A stretch of 64,000 bases of DNA, taken from assembly GCA_965279065.1 (NCBI GenBank), contig OZ257134.1, positions 2,480,001-2,544,000 on the forward strand. Direction: 5' to 3'. The DNA is from JAKAXS01 sp965279065. GTDB taxonomy: Bacteria; Pseudomonadota; Alphaproteobacteria; Rhizobiales; Hyphomicrobiaceae. Below, one piece after another: positions 1 through 8,213 of the stretch (within the stretch, counting starts at the first letter, position 1; the number at the start of each line of letters is the position of its first letter). A program made the translations under genes and the position numbers. The notes beneath the pieces are model-generated. The model was not told the origin of the DNA, did no database searches, and saw only the letters and a program-made list of their open reading frames with translations.

Positions 1-189
1 CAGTCCTTCGTCCTCCAGCGCCAACAGCGCCTTGCGCATCGTTCCAACGCTGACGCCGTAATCTTTCGCCAGTTCGATCTCGTTTTCGATCACCTGACCG
101 GGCTTCCATCCTCCTTCGAGGATCTTGGTCATCAGCGCCAATCGAACCTGTTCATAAAGTGGCGTCGTCGAAAAAACTGAATTCGGCAT
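1..189 (-). CDS. GntR-family transcriptional regulator, N-terminal part (cut by window edge)
   Basis: Reading from the ATG at 189 towards base 1 gives 63 codons without a stop, and the gene continues beyond the window. The residues match the GntR winged helix-turn-helix: PLYEQVRLAL, then a GGWKPGQVIENE wing-entry segment, the recognition helix around VSVGTMRKALLALEDEGL. This resembles the same region of the complete GntR protein at 1991-2740 (ELARRYSVSRGTIRQAL), so the two are probably paralogues of the HutC/UTRA type, but the effector domain is not visible. The gene diverges from the porin, with about 400 bases of shared upstream DNA holding palindromes. Confidence 0.85.
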   Translation of the reverse strand, partial: MPNSVFSTTPLYEQVRLALMTKILEGGWKPGQVIENEIELAKDYGVSVGTMRKALLALEDEGL

Positions 190-211
190 TCGGACCCTCG
201 GGATATTTCTC

Positions 212-247
212 CGACTCGCGTATTTATGTGAGTGAACTCGCGAGTCG
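212..247. promoter_or_regulatory. Candidate GntR operator: two ACTCGCG copies, one inside a 10-bp palindrome
   Basis: ACTCGCG occurs at 214-220 and again at 236-242, a 22-base period (two helical turns). The second copy lies in the perfect palindrome ACTCGCGAGT (236-245), and CGACTCGCG (212-220) is matched by CGCGAGTCG (239-247). The sites lie 25-58 bases upstream of the GntR start at 189. Autoregulatory sites of GntR proteins are usually placed like this; binding is inferred. Confidence 0.4.
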
Positions 248-391
248 TTCAATAGCTTTTAGGCGGCAATACGTCCCGTGAACATTCCGCGGCAAAAACT
301 AGGCCTCGCTTCGGACAGTGCACGACGGTGTACATAGTAATATAACGACACTCTGGTAATCGAAATAAATTGGAAAATATTTAGATATTTC

Positions 392-413
392 ATCTGCTTA
401 CAATATAGCAGAT
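392..413. promoter_or_regulatory. Candidate operator upstream of porin (ATCTGCT-N8-AGCAGAT)
   Basis: A perfect 7-bp inverted repeat with an 8-base AT-rich spacer (TACAATAT), about 180 bases before the porin start, in the most AT-rich part of the gap. Size and symmetry suit a dimeric regulator. Which protein binds is unknown. Confidence 0.35.
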
Positions 414-595
414 ATGTGACAGATCCGTATGCGCCTCTTAATCGAATAGCGATGTGGCTAGTCAAACGCGACATCAGGGCAAAGCCCGGCGAAGCACGTG
501 CTTCAGCTTGCCGAAAGCCCGCGGCGAAGACAATAAATTGCGGGCGTTGGATTAAAAGAATTCACGGATTTCGGTCCGTTGAAACGGAGAGTGAG

Positions 596-1912
596 ATGAC
601 GGCAGGCTTGAAACGGTGGGCGCTTACGGCGGGAATGCTGATGTTTGGGGCCGCATCGGCTTCCGCGGCAGATCTTGGCGGAAATTGCTGCGCGGACCTG
701 GAAGAACGTATCGCGGAACTCGAGGCCACCACGGCCCGCAAAGGCAACCGTAAGGTAAGCCTGACAATTTCGGGTTGGGTAAACCAGGCATTGTTCGCCT
801 GGGACGACGGAACAGAGAGCAACGTCTACGTCGGCACCAACTCGCTCGAACAGGATCGCTTCCGGTTCGTCGGCGAAGCCAAGGTTTCCGGCGACGTATC
901 GGCCGGCTATACGCTGGAAATCGGCGTTTTCGGCGGCGACTCGAAAGGCTTCTCGCAGGATGCCGACAACGGCGGCGCCACGTCCAACACGCTGGTTCTT
1001 CGCAAATCGAACTGGTGGTTGAAGAGCAAGTCGTTGGGCAAGGTTACCGTCGGCACCGAAGGCACGGCGACGTACCACTTGCTCGACGATGCAGACTCTA
1101 CGCAGACGCGCAACTTCGCGGACGCTGAGGCAGCCGGCGTGGCACTCGCTCAGTTCCAGCTTCGCGAAGACGGCGGCTTTATCGGTGGCGGTCCTGCCTC
1201 AAACGGCGGCAAGCTCCGCTGGACCGACCTGCTGCAAGGCGGAAACAACGATACGCCAGGCCAGAACGGCCGTCGCAACATCGTCCGCTACGATTCGCCG
1301 GAGTTTGCCGGCTTCGTCTTCACGACGTCCTGGGGACAGGACGACCAGTGGGGCGCCGCACTGACGTATAAGAACACGTGGGGCGACTTCGACGTCGTTG
1401 CCAAGGCCGGCTACGAGAAGTCATCTGACGGCACCAGCACGCGCTGCAACACGATTGCTGGCGATGATGGCGATTGCGAATGGTGGGGCGCTGCATCGAC
1501 CGTGATGCATAAACCCACGGGCCTGTACGTGTATGGTGCTTACGGCGATCAGCGCGATGAATCTCGCCGGGACGTCCAACCAGCCGCCGATGAAGATGAC
1601 ACGATGTGGCTGGTTCAAGGCGGCATTGAGCAGAAGTGGTGGGAACTCGGTAAGACGACTGTCTTTGCCGAATACCGCAAGGACGATGGTGGGTCGGTCG
1701 TGAACATCGTGCCTGTCATTGGCCAAGGCTTCATCGAAGGCAGCGACATCGAAAACTGGGCCGGCGGCGTCGTCCAGAAGATCGACAATGCTGACATGAG
1801 CCTCTACGCAATCTACCGTCACGCAGAAGGCGACTTCACGACCAGCACCGGCGTTGTGCACAAGCTCGACGACTTTGACATGGTCATCACCGGCGCCAAG
1901 ATCAATTTCTGA
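596..1912 (+). CDS. Outer-membrane porin (alphaproteobacterial Porin_2 type)
   Basis: Start chosen at ATG 596, because GGAG sits at 586-589 with 6-base spacing and the protein then opens with a clean signal peptide (MTAGLKRWALTAG... cut after ASASA, residue 24). The 438-aa product has a short helical segment after cleavage (LEERIAELEATTARK) as in Rhizobiales porins, then many alternating amphipathic strands rich in Gly, Asp, Trp and Tyr, and ends in ...GAKINF. A C-terminal Phe is the usual outer-membrane beta-barrel insertion signal. It should form a diffusion channel for small hydrophilic solutes. A strong terminator follows at once, so it is monocistronic. The neighbouring GntR regulators and permease suggest, but do not prove, coordinated expression with a substrate-uptake unit. 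Confidence 0.9.
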   Translation: MTAGLKRWALTAGMLMFGAASASAADLGGNCCADLEERIAELEATTARKGNRKVSLTISGWVNQALFAWDDGTESNVYVGTNSLEQDRFRFVGEAKVSGDVSAGYTLEIGVFGGDSKGFSQDADNGGATSNTLVLRKSNWWLKSKSLGKVTVGTEGTATYHLLDDADSTQTRNFADAEAAGVALAQFQLREDGGFIGGGPASNGGKLRWTDLLQGGNNDTPGQNGRRNIVRYDSPEFAGFVFTTSWGQDDQWGAALTYKNTWGDFDVVAKAGYEKSSDGTSTRCNTIAGDDGDCEWWGAASTVMHKPTGLYVYGAYGDQRDESRRDVQPAADEDDTMWLVQGGIEQKWWELGKTTVFAEYRKDDGGSVVNIVPVIGQGFIEGSDIENWAGGVVQKIDNADMSLYAIYRHAEGDFTTSTGVVHKLDDFDMVITGAKINF

Positions 1913-1922
1913 TCACAGCAAG

Positions 1923-1954
1923 AAAGGCCCCTTCGATCGAAGGGGCCTTTTTCT
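1923..1954 (+). terminator. Rho-independent terminator of porin gene
   Basis: Stem AAAGGCCCCTT / AAGGGGCCTTT with loop CGATCG (1923-1950), then TTCT. It starts 11 bases after the porin stop codon. Confidence 0.9.
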
Positions 1955-1990
1955 ATTCAACGGCTGCCGTCCGGCCGTTCGTCCCAACGC

Positions 1991-2740
1991 TTACAGGATA
2001 CCGACGCTGTAGTAGGCGTCCGTCAATGCCGTCCAGGACACGAGCCACTCCAGTGGCTTGCCCTCGTAGCTCAGCATGATACGGTCAAGAACAAGAAGGC
2101 ACACCGGCATTTCGACATGGAGCGCCGCCGCAGCCGCAGCATTTGGCCTTCTGAGTTGCACGCGCTCAAAGGCGCGGCTGATCCGCTTCTCGTAGCGCTT
2201 GGCCGCCGCAAACACATCCCAGCAGTCGAGCATCGCCGCGTCCGGAAACTCCTTCACAGGAACATAGATCTCGCGGTAGCTGAACGGTTTTTGGTCGACT
2301 TCGACGATCTGCCGGCAATCGAACACTTGATCGCCGGCACTAAGCGAGAGAGCTGACCGGGCCTCCGTGTCGGGTTGCATCAGCCGGCAGTCGATCTGGC
2401 GAACCTCTCCGGAAATGCGCGTGCCGTCCGCCGCATAGAGGTTGTCGAAGCGTTCGCGCTGCTGGTCGGCGGCAGGGTCGGACACGACCGTGGCTTGCCC
2501 CTTCTTGCGGCGAACCAGTCCTTGATCCTCGATTGCCTGCAGAGCTTGCCGAATGGTGCCGCGGCTGACGGAGTACCGACGCGCCAGTTCGTTCTCGTTT
2601 TCGAGCACGTGGCCGGGCCTCCAGTCGCCGTGCAGGATCTTGGCGGTGAACTCGTCGCGCAACTGCAGATAGATCGGCTTGTGCGCCGCACTGGCGCTCA
2701 GCTTCGGTTCTTTGTCCGTGAATCCATTTGTGCGTGGCAT
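1991..2740 (-). CDS. GntR-family transcriptional regulator with UTRA domain (HutC type)
   Basis: 249 aa. Residues about 20-90 form the GntR winged helix (KPIYLQLRDEF, LENENELARRYSVSRGTIRQALQAIEDQGLV), and about 105-245 fit a UTRA ligand-binding domain (VFDCRQIVEVDQKPFSYREIYVP, and a C-terminal WLVSWT...YYSVGIL). The latter fold binds small metabolites and releases DNA. It lies downstream of the APC permease gene in the same orientation, 200 bases apart and behind a terminator-like hairpin, so it probably has its own promoter. It is the natural candidate to control the permease/dehydrogenase/kinase cluster, though this is inference from position. The truncated GntR at 1-189 has a similar HTH. 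Confidence 0.9.
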   Translation of the reverse strand: MPRTNGFTDKEPKLSASAAHKPIYLQLRDEFTAKILHGDWRPGHVLENENELARRYSVSRGTIRQALQAIEDQGLVRRKKGQATVVSDPAADQQRERFDNLYAADGTRISGEVRQIDCRLMQPDTEARSALSLSAGDQVFDCRQIVEVDQKPFSYREIYVPVKEFPDAAMLDCWDVFAAAKRYEKRISRAFERVQLRRPNAAAAAALHVEMPVCLLVLDRIMLSYEGKPLEWLVSWTALTDAYYSVGIL

Positions 2741-2895
2741 CGGCCAACCAATCGATGAGATCTACTGAGGCGAGACTCTCATATGCGACAAGCACATCTT
2801 ACAAAAAACGGCCGACTGACGCAGCATCCACTGAAAGATGCGTCACTTTGCCAGCGGTAACGGTGAATCGGTCAGCATGATCGCTACCAAATAAG

Positions 2896-2924
2896 GAAGG
2901 CCGCGGACAGAGTCCACGGCCTTC
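2896..2924 (-). terminator. Terminator hairpin after APC permease gene
   Basis: GAAGGCCGCGGAC-AGA-GTCCACGGCCTTC: 13-base arms with one mismatch, 17 bases beyond the permease stop on the minus strand, followed on that strand by CTTATTT. Confidence 0.75.
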
Positions 2925-2940
2925 TGGTCGTGTATGAAAA

Positions 2941-4500
2941 TCAGGCCTTTTCGCCGACGGCACGTTCCGCGGCGGCAATCTCGGCCTGCCTCCGGGCGAT
3001 CTCCGCACCGATGGGCGGCCCCTTGAAGCGCCGGTTCTCGAACGCCACCCAGATGATCAGCGACAAGACGATGAAACCGACGGTGATCTCCAGTGCCCAA
3101 TCGTTAGGCGGCTGGATACCGGCGAAGAAGATGACCGCCATCGAGATCAGCGACAGCACCGCCACCAGCCGGAACAGGCCGCCACCGAGGTCCCAGGGGC
3201 CCGGCTTGGGGAACTTCGCCGTTCCGTACGTGAACAGCGCCAAGGCGATCGGCACCGCAAACGACAGGAACAGGAAGATCACCGTGCACGACACCACGAT
3301 CGAGTACGCGGGCGTTCCGGCGATGGTGATCGCGGAGGTGAACCACACGAACAAGACAGCCAGCGCCGAGCCCGCCCAGATCGCATTGGCCGGCACGCGG
3401 TGAGTTGGGCTAACCTTGGCAAGCGCCTTCGAGATTCCGGGGATGCCGTCATCTCGCGAGAATGCGAACAGCATGCGCGACACCGACGTCACCGTCGCCA
3501 GACCACACAACCATTGCGAGACGAAGATCACGATGTACATCGGCGTGCGAACCGCTTCCGGTACGCGTTCTCCCATGGCCCAGAAGAACACGTTCCAACC
3601 CTGCTTCGCAGCATCGTCCATGTTCGGAATCATCAGCACGAACGCAGTCAGGAACAGGTATCCGAAGATGCCTGACCACAGCACGGCCGAAACCATGCCC
3701 CGGGGCACCGACATCGAGGCGTTGACCGTCTCTTCTGCCGTGTGTGCCGAGGCATCGTAGCCGGTGATGGTGTAGATCGGCAGCAGCAAACCGAGAATGA
3801 AAGCCATCAGCGTGGAGACCGCCGTGGGCCAGACCGTGCTGGCGCCTTCCGTACCGGTGTAGTTCGCAAACGTGAAGAGCCGTGCGAAGTCCCAGGTCTC
3901 GGCGTAGTACAAACAGATCGCGGCAAGTGCGGCCGAACCCAACAGGATGATGTAGCCGGAGAAATCCGTCAGCTTCATCGTCAGGCCGATACCGAAGTGG
4001 TTGACCAGTGCCTGCAGGGCCGTGATGGCCGCCACGAACAGCACCCGGTGCGTCAGCGTATCTTCAATGCCGAACTGAGGCCCGAAGGCGCCGAAGAAGA
4101 AGTAGAACGTGCCGACGTTGATCGCGCCGAGCACGGTAATCAAGCCGAGCAGATTGAGCCACGCCGACAGCCAGCCGGTGAACCGGTTGCCGAGAATCGA
4201 GCCCCAGTGATAGAGCCCGCCGGCCGTTGGATAGGCCGAAGCGATCTGCGCCAGCGCCAGCGCGAATACGCCCGAGATCAGCACGCCGATAGGCCAGCCG
4301 ATGCCGATTGCGGCGCCGCCAGCTCCCGAGGTCGCCTGACCCAGCGAGTTGATGCCACCCGATAGAATGCAAATGATCGAGAAAGAAATCGCGAAGTTCG
4401 AGAAGGCGCGCATACGGCGCGACAGCTCTTGCGCGTAACCCATGCCGTGAAGCACGGCGACGTCATCAGAGTGCGTACTCTGATCGTTTGGTCCTGCCAT
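2941..4500 (-). CDS. APC-superfamily amino acid/amine permease
   Basis: 519 aa with about 12 hydrophobic segments. The N-terminal region has the APC consensus: LSRRMRAFSNFAISFS, then ILSGGINSLGQATSGAG, and ASAYPTAGGLYHW. This is the arrangement of GABA/choline-type APC permeases (BAT1/ACT subgroup), which exchange or import amino acids and amines. A glycine-rich unwound TM1 and YDASAHTAEE in TM6 fit substrate binding. The C-terminus is a charged cytoplasmic helix (RRQAEIAAAERA). The gene lies 208 bases downstream of the FAD dehydrogenase gene on the same strand and 200 bases upstream of a GntR regulator, so its substrate is probably what the dehydrogenase and kinase process. The substrate cannot be told from sequence. 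Confidence 0.9.
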   Translation of the reverse strand: MAGPNDQSTHSDDVAVLHGMGYAQELSRRMRAFSNFAISFSIICILSGGINSLGQATSGAGGAAIGIGWPIGVLISGVFALALAQIASAYPTAGGLYHWGSILGNRFTGWLSAWLNLLGLITVLGAINVGTFYFFFGAFGPQFGIEDTLTHRVLFVAAITALQALVNHFGIGLTMKLTDFSGYIILLGSAALAAICLYYAETWDFARLFTFANYTGTEGASTVWPTAVSTLMAFILGLLLPIYTITGYDASAHTAEETVNASMSVPRGMVSAVLWSGIFGYLFLTAFVLMIPNMDDAAKQGWNVFFWAMGERVPEAVRTPMYIVIFVSQWLCGLATVTSVSRMLFAFSRDDGIPGISKALAKVSPTHRVPANAIWAGSALAVLFVWFTSAITIAGTPAYSIVVSCTVIFLFLSFAVPIALALFTYGTAKFPKPGPWDLGGGLFRLVAVLSLISMAVIFFAGIQPPNDWALEITVGFIVLSLIIWVAFENRRFKGPPIGAEIARRQAEIAAAERAVGEKA

Positions 4501-4601
4501 GTTATTCTAGCCCCATCCCAACTAGCCAGCCGTTCAGACCAGCGGACTTCCGGACGAGGCCGGCAGAGCTGGCTTTACGGAAGCGTCAGGATGAGCGGGT
4601 T

Positions 4602-4681
4602 TGTGATCACATGTCAACGGCGATCGCGGCCGTGGAATTGGACGCTCCAGCACAATAAGTGGGCAGAGTTCTCGCAGAACT
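4602..4681. promoter_or_regulatory. Two small palindromes in front of the permease gene (TGTGATCACA and AGTTCT-CGC-AGAACT)
   Basis: TGTGATCACA at 4602-4611 is a perfect 10-bp palindrome about 100 bases upstream of the permease ATG. AGTTCT-CGC-AGAACT at 4667-4681 is a 15-base interrupted palindrome nearer the end of the upstream dehydrogenase gene. Both are plausible operators in the 208-base gap; neither has a poly-T tail that would make it a terminator. Confidence 0.3.
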
Positions 4682-4708
4682 TTCGGGAGTCCGCTCGTGC
4701 TTAACCAA

Positions 4709-7159
4709 TCAGGCTTTGATCCGTGCTCCCGAGGGATCGTACGGCGGCTCGACGAACGCCTTCGCCGCAACGCGTTCACCCGCGACCTCCAACTCGTACT
4801 GACCCGACAGCACTTGGTCTCGCGTGACGCCGTTGTCCGCATCGCGCACATACCCGTATCCGATACTGCGTTGCAGCGTGTAGCCGAACCCGCCGCTGGC
4901 CAGCCAGCCGACGCGCTTGCCGTCGCGATAGATGGTCTCCCGGCCCAGCAGCACGACGTCCGGCTCGGTGCTGAAGCCGGCCAGCAGTCGCGCTAGCGGC
5001 TTCTGAGCCTGAGCGGTAAGCGCCTCCCGCCCCTGGAACGCCACGCCCGACTTCAGTTTGACGGCCCAGCCGAGCCCCGCCACCAGCGGCGAATGATCCG
5101 GCCCGATCTCCGATCCCCAGGCGCGATAGCCCTTTTCCAGCCGCAGCGACTCGATCGCGCGATAGCCCGCGTTGGCGATGCCGTGCGGCTGTCCCGCCGC
5201 CATCAGCGCGTCGTATACGCCCGCCGCAAACTCCACCGGCAGATGCAGTTCGTAGCCCAGTTCGCCGACGTACGTGACGCGCAGTGCCATCACCGGAGCG
5301 CCGGCGACGGCGATGCGCTGCATCTGACCGAACGGAAACCCTTCATTCGACACATCGTCGTTTGTCAGTGCCTGGAGGACGTCGCGCGCCCGCGGCCCCA
5401 TCAATGACAGCACGCAATAGGCCGACGTCACGTCGATCAGATGCGCGTCGAGGCCCGCGGGAATGGAGCGCTTGATCCAGTCGAAGTCGTGCGTTGCAAA
5501 TCCAGTGCCTGTGACGATGTAGAACTCGCTGGCGGACAGCCGCACCACAGTGAGATCGCACTCGATGCCGCCACGCGAATTCAGCATCTGCGTGTAGACC
5601 AGCGAGCCGGGGGGCTTGGCGACGTTGTTGGCGCAGATCCAGGTCAGCGCCGCCTCCACGTCCTTCCCAACCATCAAGAATTTCGCAAACGAGGTCTGGT
5701 CGATGACAACGACGCGCTCGCGGCAAGCCGCATGTTCGCGCCCGACGGCGGCAAACCAGTTCTGACGGCCATAACTGTATCGGTCTTCCGCCGTCTCACC
5801 CGCACGCAAATCCGCAAACCAGTTCGGCCGTTCCCAGCCAAGTTTCTCGCCAAACACCGCGCCCTGCGACTTCAGCCGATCGTACAGGGGCGAGCGCCGC
5901 AGCGGCCGTCCGGAATGATGCTCCTCGAATGGCCACGCCATCGTGTAGTGCTTGGCATAGGCCTCCAGTGTCCGCGTCCGCACCCAGTTTGTGTCCAGGT
6001 GATTGCGTCCGAAGCGGCGAATGTCGACCGGCCACAAGTCGTACGGCGGCTCACCCTTGGCGACCCACTCGGCGAGCGCCATGCCCGCGCCCCCTCCCGA
6101 CGCGATGCCGAAAGCATTGAAGCCCGCGCCGACGTAGATACCCGACACTTCCGGCGCCGCGCCGAGAATGAAATTGCCGTCCGGAGTGAAGCTTTCGGGC
6201 CCGTTGATGAACGACTTGATCCCGGTCTCCGCCATCGCTGGCACACGCCCCGCCGCCAGCTCCAGGATCGGCTCGAAATGATCGAGATCGTTCTCCAGCA
6301 GTTGAAACTCGAACTCCTCGGGCAATCCGTCTTCGGCCCAGGGCATCGGGTTGGGCTCATAGCCGCCCATCACCAGGCCGCCCACCTCTTCCTTCCAGTA
6401 GGTCAGGCGGTCCGGATCGCGCAGCGTCGGCAGGCCCGACGTCACGCCCGCGACCGGTTCCGTGATGAGGTACTGATGTTGCACCGACACCAGCGGAATG
6501 TTGACGCCCGCCATCTGCCCCAGTCGCCGCGACCATTGCCCGGCGCAGATCACCAGCTTCTCGCAAGCGACGCGGCCTTCGTTGGTGGTGACGGCCCGCA
6601 CCCGGCCGTCCTCGACGTCGATGCCGGTAACGCGCACATCCTCCTTGATCGTTACGCCGCCACGCCGCGCCCCGCGCGCAAGCGCCATGGTCACATCGGA
6701 CGGCGACACCTGTCCATCCGAAGGCAGGAACGCGGCGCCCACGACGTCGTCGACCTGCATCAACGGCCACAGGTCTTGCGCTTCTTTCGCCGACATCAGG
6801 TGCATTTCGAGGCCGAACGACTTCGCCGTGGTGGCTTGCCGCTTCACTTCGGTCCAGCGTTCCTCGTTGCACGCCAGACGCAATCCGCCGTTGCGCTTCC
6901 AACCGGTCGCCAGTCCCGTGTCTTCCTCGAGTTTGTCGTAGAGCGCCACGGAGTAGCCCAGCAGCTGCGTGATGTTGGCGCTCGTTCGCAGCTGCCCGAC
7001 GAGACCGGCGGCGTGCCACGTCGAGCCCGACGTCAGCTTGCCGCGTTCCAGCAGGATGACGTCCGTGATCCCCATCTTGCCGAGATGGTAGGCGACAGAC
7101 GTTCCGACGATACCGCCACCGATGATGACGATCTTTGCCGAGGCAGGAAGAGTGCTCAT
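4709..7159 (-). CDS. FAD-dependent dimethylglycine/sarcosine dehydrogenase-like protein with GcvT folate domains
   Basis: 816 aa from ATG 7159; a TTG two codons upstream is also open but less likely. The N-terminal DAO domain has the FAD motif GGGIVG (residues 14-19) and GSTWHAAGL, where His49 corresponds to the histidine that binds FAD covalently in dimethylglycine dehydrogenase. From about 430 to 810 follow GCV_T and GCV_T C-terminal modules, which in this family pass the released methyl group to tetrahydrofolate. It should demethylate an N-methylated amino acid or amine oxidatively. The upstream phosphotransferase gene stops only 2 bases before this ATG, so the two are translationally coupled. 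Length matches the family; the exact substrate is not determinable. Confidence 0.88.
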   Translation of the reverse strand: MSTLPASAKIVIIGGGIVGTSVAYHLGKMGITDVILLERGKLTSGSTWHAAGLVGQLRTSANITQLLGYSVALYDKLEEDTGLATGWKRNGGLRLACNEERWTEVKRQATTAKSFGLEMHLMSAKEAQDLWPLMQVDDVVGAAFLPSDGQVSPSDVTMALARGARRGGVTIKEDVRVTGIDVEDGRVRAVTTNEGRVACEKLVICAGQWSRRLGQMAGVNIPLVSVQHQYLITEPVAGVTSGLPTLRDPDRLTYWKEEVGGLVMGGYEPNPMPWAEDGLPEEFEFQLLENDLDHFEPILELAAGRVPAMAETGIKSFINGPESFTPDGNFILGAAPEVSGIYVGAGFNAFGIASGGGAGMALAEWVAKGEPPYDLWPVDIRRFGRNHLDTNWVRTRTLEAYAKHYTMAWPFEEHHSGRPLRRSPLYDRLKSQGAVFGEKLGWERPNWFADLRAGETAEDRYSYGRQNWFAAVGREHAACRERVVVIDQTSFAKFLMVGKDVEAALTWICANNVAKPPGSLVYTQMLNSRGGIECDLTVVRLSASEFYIVTGTGFATHDFDWIKRSIPAGLDAHLIDVTSAYCVLSLMGPRARDVLQALTNDDVSNEGFPFGQMQRIAVAGAPVMALRVTYVGELGYELHLPVEFAAGVYDALMAAGQPHGIANAGYRAIESLRLEKGYRAWGSEIGPDHSPLVAGLGWAVKLKSGVAFQGREALTAQAQKPLARLLAGFSTEPDVVLLGRETIYRDGKRVGWLASGGFGYTLQRSIGYGYVRDADNGVTRDQVLSGQYELEVAGERVAAKAFVEPPYDPSGARIKA

Positions 7160-7161
7160 GA

Positions 7162-8058
7162 TCAATCCAGGGTTTGGAATTTTGCGTACGCGGCTTCAAA
7201 CCGGGCCAGGTTCTCGGCGGTGTAGCCCGCATAGTCGAAAGCAAGCTCCGAGTGGATCTCCGACACCATGCTCCACATCGCCTCGCGCAGCAGCGATGCA
7301 GCCGTCATCGCTGCCGCCTGCCGCAAGAGAGCATCATCCGGTTCCCGCCCGAAATAGCTGCCGAGCAGGGTCCGTGTTAGCCCGGCCGGGAATTCATTGT
7401 TTGACGCCAACCCGCCGATATCAAACAGGGGCGAGTTGAAGCCCGAATACTCCCAGTCGAACAGCCACAGCCGTTTGCCGTCGTCGATGAAGTTCGCCGC
7501 CAGCATGTCGTTGTGGCCGAACACGATGTCGATCGGCCCGACCGCATCTTCGAGCACCTGCGCCCGTTGCAATAGCGACGGCAGCAACGGGACATGGCCG
7601 CTCTTTCCTTCCACCAGCGTGTGCGCATAGTCGCGCACCACATGGAACACCCAGAACATGGCAGCCGGCCCACGCAAGTGCTTCGGGATGTCGGTGTGAC
7701 AGCGCCGGATGATGTCGACCAGACGGTCGAGATTGTTCGGGTCGCGCACCTGGTCCGGCGTCAGTGTCACGCCATCCACGAACTCGAGAACCAGAACGTC
7801 GGCCTCGGCATGCACAACCGCCGGACTGACGCCGGCCGCATGCGCCGCCCGGCTCGCCGCGTGTTCGCTGGTGCGCAGCACGCCATGGACGATCTTGTCG
7901 CCCCCGACGCGCACGACGAGACGGCGCCCCCGGTCCTCGACAACGAAGTTGCGATTGGATATGCCGCCGCCGAGCGGCTGCGGGTCGACGGTCCCACGCC
8001 AGATCGGCAGTTGAACCACCCGCCGCAGACCGTCGTCACCTTCGCCAACGGTACTCAT
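7162..8058 (-). CDS. Choline/ethanolamine kinase-like phosphotransferase (APH fold)
   Basis: 298 aa from ATG 8058 (a G-rich stretch about 10 bases upstream). An in-frame ATG at 8121 would add 21 residues of low-complexity Arg-rich sequence and is disfavoured. The catalytic loop is FGHNDMLAANF (His182, Asp184, Asn189) and the metal-binding segment is FDWEYSGFNSPLFDIG (Asp201), the arrangement of LicA/choline kinases rather than drug-modifying APH enzymes. It probably phosphorylates a small amino-alcohol. Its stop overlaps closely with the start of the FAD dehydrogenase gene (2-base gap), so the pair forms one transcription unit. A kinase with a demethylating flavoenzyme and an APC permease suggests salvage of a choline-like compound. 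Confidence 0.82.
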   Translation of the reverse strand: MSTVGEGDDGLRRVVQLPIWRGTVDPQPLGGGISNRNFVVEDRGRRLVVRVGGDKIVHGVLRTSEHAASRAAHAAGVSPAVVHAEADVLVLEFVDGVTLTPDQVRDPNNLDRLVDIIRRCHTDIPKHLRGPAAMFWVFHVVRDYAHTLVEGKSGHVPLLPSLLQRAQVLEDAVGPIDIVFGHNDMLAANFIDDGKRLWLFDWEYSGFNSPLFDIGGLASNNEFPAGLTRTLLGSYFGREPDDALLRQAAAMTAASLLREAMWSMVSEIHSELAFDYAGYTAENLARFEAAYAKFQTLD

Positions 8059-8213
8059 CCGCGACCCCCGTCCCGCATTCCTTCGGACTATGCGCCGGGC
8101 GGCAATCTCCGCGCAAGACATCGAAAGGCCGTCCTCGCGGCAACGTTCCCTAGGGGACAGCCGGCCCGTTCGCTTTGCCGCATGAACGAGGCTTCAACGA
8201 AAGGACGATGCCC

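Larger units (their letters stand above)
190..595. other. Intergenic regulatory region between divergent GntR gene and porin
   Basis: This 406-base gap has no convincing gene. A 71-codon reverse ORF exists here but lacks a ribosome-binding site and family resemblance. The stretch at about 330-420 is clearly more AT-rich than the surroundings and probably carries the porin promoter. Two palindromic sites (212-247 and 392-413) are listed separately. An in-frame upward extension of the porin ORF to 416 is open but lies before the signal peptide and is not believed. Confidence 0.6.

Noticed and set aside
259..474. 71-codon minus-strand ORF in the GntR-porin gap
   Set aside because: No ribosome-binding site or family; it covers the AT-rich putative promoter and the ATCTGCT palindrome.
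5441..7225. 594-codon plus-strand ORF
   Set aside because: Antisense to the GcvT-type dehydrogenase; its product is Arg/His/Gln-rich without any family mark. It arises from GC-rich codon bias of the real gene.
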